From Ceraceosorus guamensis (Eukaryota > Basidiomycota > Exobasidiomycetes > Ceraceosorales > Ceraceosoraceae): DNA of 24,766 nt. The position numbers and the translations under genes are program-made. The notes beneath the pieces were generated by a model. It was not told the DNA's origin and made no database searches. It was given only the letters and a program-made list of their open reading frames with translations. Below are positions 20,454-24,766 of this stretch, piece after piece (positions within the stretch are counted from its first letter, which is position 1; each line of letters opens with the position of its first letter). The stretch covers positions 1 to 24,766 of the forward strand of contig NW_020290152.1 in the NCBI RefSeq assembly GCF_003144195.1, written 5' to 3'.

Positions 20454-23128
20454 ATGGAGCACCACTTCGCTAGGACAGAGCAGAAGCGTGAGCTCGATCC
20501 GCGGCCACATAGTCGCAGCGAGCATCAGCGGCTTGGTCCACCGCCGAGTCATTCCAGCATGATCCTGCCGAATGCGATCAGGCAGACTAGCGAGCGTACT
20601 GCCTCGCACCAAGCCCAGCGCATACCTACAGACTTTCCTCCAAGAATGGACGATCGCCGTCGCGATTCCCGTCATCCCATGGACGTCGATCAAGAACACC
20701 GTCGAGAAAATCCTCAAGCAGTGCCCTTCGCCCCTCATCAGGCTCATCCCGCCCGAGCTGCCAGCGTTTCGGGCATGTCACAACCTCTTCAATATCAGGG
20801 TATGTGGGGTGCGCGGCGATCCTCGAGCGAATCTGAAAGGATCAATTCCAGACTACCGCCAGCTCGACGCAACAGTCGTGCTGCGGAGCTGCCTCGCGCG
20901 CTCGTGGACGCTGCACCAGGCACGCATGCAAGCGTGCCCCGACGACCGTCTGATGGCGAATCGCGCCACGCTGCGTATCCAGGCCCACCTCCTGTGCATG
21001 GACAACGCACGTTGGCATACTGCGCGCAGGAACGATTCGCGCCGCGATCCCCGCCACCTCGATCTGAAATGGCTCCGCCGTCCCGGGCCAGCGGCTCGCC
21101 CTCCACGGCTCAGCTGCGGCGTCTCAGGACCGTCAGCGGCGATGGGTCCTCGCTCTCTGCGTCAGGTCTGCCAGCTTCGGCAGCGACCGTCCCTCGCGAA
21201 GCTGCGTGGGCCTACCATCGTAAGCTTAGTGCTCCCGGAGATACTCGTCAGCCCTTCCCGCCTCGCCGCTCCGTAGACGATGTGGATGCGGCGCAGCGCA
21301 CCGCTCAACGTGCTCGGACGCAGCACGTCGGGGCCTCTCCAGCCGGTGCAGACTCTAAGCGTCACATTTTGCCACCGTTGCCACCCGACTTGATTGCTGG
21401 TAACGCCGCCTCCACTACGAGATCCACTTTGCCACCTCTTCGGCCGCCGCCCGGCTTTCATGCGCACTCCTACCACGTATCCGAGCCACACGCCCGTGCG
21501 ACGCAGCCACCGGGTCCTGGCATGAAGATACGCAGACCTTTGACGGCTGAAGATCTCAACCACGGTCCGCCTGGTCCGTCGGCAACACGTTCAGCCCCCG
21601 CGCTGGCTGCACCAGCACTACCTGCGCATCGTCGCAGCCCCTCCAGCGCGTCCGCCCCGCTCTCGCAGCAAGTCGCCGAACGAGCTGGCCACCGGCTGCC
21701 TAGCGGAACGTCTGCAAGCCTCAACATGCACGAGCAAAGTTTCCCGTCGTACACGTACGATCACGAAATGGAAGACGTGTATGGCGATGACGTCGGTCAA
21801 CCGACCCCTTCAGCTTCTGCCGGACCGTCTCGACCTAACTTGCAGCACATCGTTGATGTGAGGAGGCGAGGCGGCACGTCTGCTCAGCAGACGCGCCGAA
21901 TGAACCACCTCATCAGCGAGCAGCGTCGTCGTGAGAGTATCAATGCGGGCTTTGAGGAGCTCCGAAAGGTATTGCCCAACTGCCGCGAAGGCGGTGAGAG
22001 CAAGGCCACGATCCTGCGCCGTGCCATCGATGTAAGTGTCGCACGGTGACCACGTCTGTGATGATACGGCCACAAAGCTGACTATGGGCGCATCAACTGC
22101 AGCACATTGGCAATCTCCATGAGCTGGTGCACCGCCAGCAGCTCGCCCACCGCGAGCAAACAACGCGAGGGGAAGGCCCGGGATCGCGTTCCAGATCGCC
22201 TTCGGATCCGCCACGCGGACCAGGGCGGCACGAGCGCGTGGGATCGCAGCCTTCCAATGCCAGCGGCAGTCAAGCCAGCATGAGCAACGCCGGACCTTCT
22301 GCGAACGTCTTGTCGATCCACACCAACATGCATTCCGGCCCTATAGTGCGCGGACCGTCTGATTGCTCGGTTGAAGCTTCGCCGGCCGACACTGTGACCA
22401 CAGCGTACACGCCCCTCGGCAGCAGCCAAATGACGAGCACGAGCAGCACGGCTAGCAGCTTGCCGTGGTCCACCAACGCCTCGCCCATCATGCCGAAACT
22501 CCAATGCTTGACCATGCGCTCCGCATCTCGCGGCGTGACGGACCCATCGCCGTTAAGTGCTGGTAATGCGCCGCATCGCTTCTTTGCTCCCTCGCCTAGG
22601 TCTTCTTTGGCTCCGCTGAACGTCGGCGGAGGGGTTGCTGCTCAAAGGAGGTCGCCTCTGATCCAACGGAACACTGCTCTACCGGAGCTGCGATCTGACC
22701 AAGGACAGAGGCTTGCGGGAGATGCTACTTCGACGCATAGGAAAGGCTTCGCCGCACCGAAGGAAGAAGACGGCTCTCTAGAGGGTAAGCCGCACGCGCT
22801 TAGCGAGTCCGACTTGCATGAGCGACACACATGCTCCGAGCTGAGAGTCGAGCACGGAGAAGAGCAGGCAAACGGGGATGCTGGCTCGAGCGACAGTAGC
22901 TGGATCTCCGTCTCCCCGGTCGAGGTTGAGGTGAAGCTGGACCGATCTGAACGGAAACGCCCAGCGCCTTTGAGCGCAGATGCGAGACGCTCGAGCGATT
23001 GGGAGGCTCATGCCCACCCGTCAAAGCGCAGACACAAATTTGGACACGCAGGCTCGCCTGCCGCCAGTTCCTTGCCAAACACTCCCACTTCGGCCACCTT
23101 CGTGCCTAGGTCCATGGTGCAGGTCTGA
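20454..23128 (+). CDS. bHLH transcription factor, two exons
   Basis: Nuclear DNA-binding regulator. Exons 20454-22031 and 22103-23128 join into 2604 nt (867 aa). The 71-nt intron has donor GTAAGT, a CTGAC branch-like site at about 22077 and acceptor CTGCAG. The bHLH domain spans about residues 479-540. The basic region RRMNHLISEQRRRESIN has the H485-E489-R493 triad that in this class reads CACGTG-type E-boxes. Helix 1 is AGFEELRKVLP, the loop is NCREGGESK, and helix 2 is ATILRRAID joined across the intron to HIGNLHELVHRQQ. The first 478 residues and the last 300 are disordered: Pro, Ser, Arg and His rich, with PPLPPD and PPLRPPPG patches. An acidic stretch, HEMEDVYGDD, lies before the domain, and a Lys/Arg-rich SKRRHKF near the C terminus could be a nuclear signal. 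I cannot assign it to a named subfamily. The first ATG is used; ATGs at 20559 and 20649 (MDDRRRDSRHPMDVDQ) are plausible alternatives. Confidence 0.93.
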
Positions 23129-24766
23129 GAAGGCTTGCTTGCTGGCCAGCAACTTTCTTCCAAAATCGCGCCGCACGCACCCCGTTCTTCCATATCGTTG
23201 TAGCTCGGATATGATGCTGCTTGATGCATCGTCACACTAGCACCGCCTTTGCGCTCCGGACTCTCTCTTTCTGCCTCTTATCGCTCCTGCATCAGATCGT
23301 CTCTTTAATGCCTAGTCCTGAATGTCTTTTCGTCTCTTGTTGTTGCGAGTCGTGCCGATCATACACGGTCATTGGCTTGCGCGAGATGCTCTTTCCTCCT
23401 CACTGGTGCTCGAAAGTCGAACTTTGATTGCCTTGAGTGTTGTTGCACCTCCGATCCGTCAGCACGCTCCGGCGATGGCTTGACGATTTGTAGTGTTGTC
23501 CATGCTGACTCTCGGAAGGTGTCGAAAGCTGCTTTCGCCCCGGGCGCTGCGCTCTGGAGGTCGCTCCAGCGTTCCGCTTGCCCGCGTGCCATTGCGCCGC
23601 GATTCGTCGTGATGGTCATCTTGGCTCGAGCAGCAGTCATGAGCGAGACGTGTGTCGGCTTGAAGTCAGGCGTAGATATCCCACTCAGCAGACAAGACCG
23701 ATTCCAATTGGGAACTCAAGACTCCCGAGTCCGGGGAGGATGCGTGGTCACGTCACGTGACAGGCCACACACGCACATCCCTTAGCGGTCAGGTTTTTCC
23801 CTTCTTTTGGCAGGTCTGTCTCAGGGTTGGGTTTAAGAAGACTTGTCAAGCTTGAACGACCTCGCACTCTGGAAGTAGAGCACTTGCAAGTTTGGAAGAG
23901 TGCCAGCACCCGCCGCTGGTCTCGCCAGCGCAGAATGTTCGGACGAAGGCTCGTTCGTTACGAAGTGATCATGTACGTACATAGAGAGACTCGGCGTGAC
24001 TGGACGCTTCAACATTCACGATTGCATGGCTGATTTTTGGATTTTGATTCGACCGCCTCCACATTCATCAGACTACTTGCTCCCACTCGCGAGTCCCGCT
24101 AGCGTTCCCGAAGGGTGCCCCGCTTGCAAAGGGGGAGCCAGCCAGCCCCAATTCCCGCATCCTCTTTCGCATCAAGCTCGGAGTGAGGGGGTCGATGTGA
24201 GCTCGCGCGGCAAAGTGGTGCTGTGAAGCTCAGGCGAATGGAAAGTGCTTGGACTGATGAAGCGATCGCACGAGAAGCGGATATTGCGGCGGGGCGCAGA
24301 ATCAGAAGGCGAGCAGAGCGGATTCTCGAAAGGCCGAACAGAGCGTACCCGCATCCCTGTCCCTTGCCTCCTCTTGGTGGGTGTCTGGCGTAAGGTTGTT
24401 TGCAGCGGGTAACCGACTGTTCGCCATTGGAACAAGCTTTCAGTTACTCGAGCGCGTCATGTCTGTGGGGAGACTGTGTGCAGCAGAGGGCGCATGACTG
24501 ACGTCTGCCTGCGCCGAGTGTGAAGAAGCAGGAGCAACAGCTTTGGTGGTGACGGCCCTGGGACGCGCGTGAGACCAGCCAGCAGGCCTTGACTTGCAGG
24601 TGATCAGAGACTGCCTGCCATCCGCAAGCGCAGCCGTCCGTACCTCGCGCTCTCGACGAGGCACTGGCTAGCACGCAAGGCGGAAGGAGAGATCCAGCTA
24701 GAAGTGTCGTCAATGCAAAAGCCGTGTGTATCGGTGCGTTTTGTGAAAAAAAGGGAAAGGGGGGGG
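23129..24766. other. 3' flank of the bHLH gene and unannotated right end
   Basis: About 1.6 kb with no supported gene. The left part should be the bHLH 3' untranslated region. A palindromic GTCACGTGAC lies at 23752-23761, and ATTCACGATTG at 24014-24024. A minus-strand frame at 24440-24664, rich in Ala, Ser and Pro, could be the last exon of a gene running off the right edge. It has no family match and no clear splice site, so I do not call it. The window ends in eight G. Confidence 0.5.
23752..23761. promoter_or_regulatory. Extended E-box palindrome GTCACGTGAC
   Basis: A 10-bp perfect palindrome with a CACGTG core and GT/AC flanks, the classic site for class B bHLH proteins such as yeast Cbf1. 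It lies 624 bp past the stop codon of a bHLH gene with the matching H-E-R residues. Whether it serves that gene, the next gene to the right or nothing is unknown. Confidence 0.35.

Noticed and set aside
20572-21276. 234-codon plus-strand ORF overlapping the bHLH first exon
   Set aside because: It is a shifted-frame shadow. The bHLH frame is longer, has an ATG and carries the domain.
23224-23427. Cys-rich frame with a leader-like start (MHRHTSTAFALRTLSFCLL)
   Set aside because: It starts 96 bp after the bHLH stop, in its probable 3' untranslated region. The CTCT-rich DNA explains the Leu/Cys/Ser content.
24440-24664. Ala/Ser/Pro-rich minus-strand frame at the right edge
   Set aside because: It could be the last exon of a truncated gene, but no splice acceptor, domain or ATG context supports it.

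Overview
The window is about 24.8 kb of nuclear DNA from a filamentous or yeast-like fungus, most likely a basidiomycete of the smut group (Ustilaginomycotina). The genes are eukaryotic, with introns of mostly 68-160 nt and GTGAGT-like donors. The phosphofructokinase is the fungal double-length form, with an insertion that I recall from basidiomycete homologues. The spacers are rich in TCACGA-containing words like those I associate with smut genomes. The assignment below subphylum is inference. The window starts with a run of nine C and ends with a run of eight G, so it may be a contig broken at homopolymers.

Layout, left to right. (1) 3-341 +: 3' end of a peroxiredoxin-like (AhpC/TSA, bacterial-type) gene cut by the left edge. 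(2) 808-1406 -: a three-exon gene for a 69-residue protein whose first coding exon is only nine bases. (3) 1407-4939: gene-poor spacer with a perfect 22-bp palindrome, then the phosphofructokinase promoter and leader. (4) 4940-7921 +: six-exon 6-phosphofructokinase, 867 aa. (5) 8088-10123 -: three-exon MFS (DHA1-type) transporter, 613 aa, tail to tail with the kinase. (6) 10371-10691 -: weakly supported small secreted protein. (7) 11619-13401 -: seven-exon Nudix hydrolase with a DUF4743 N-terminal half, 374 aa, including a 14-nt microexon. (8) 13402-20007: about 6.6 kb without a convincing gene, carrying alternating purine-pyrimidine tracts and repeated short words. (9) 20008-20355 -: probable last exon of an unrecognised small basic protein. 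(10) 20454-23128 +: two-exon bHLH transcription factor, 867 aa. (11) 23129-24766: no convincing gene.

The genes do not form a cluster. They look like ordinary housekeeping and regulatory genes: glycolysis, peroxide defence, export, cofactor-damage clearance and transcription. I found no transposon, virus-like element, tRNA or rRNA gene and no evidence of an undescribed multi-gene system. The most useful results are exon structures that simple ORF calling hides (a 9-nt first exon, a 14-nt microexon and stop-free introns of length 3n in three genes), a 10-base word present six times only in non-coding DNA, and two small candidate genes.
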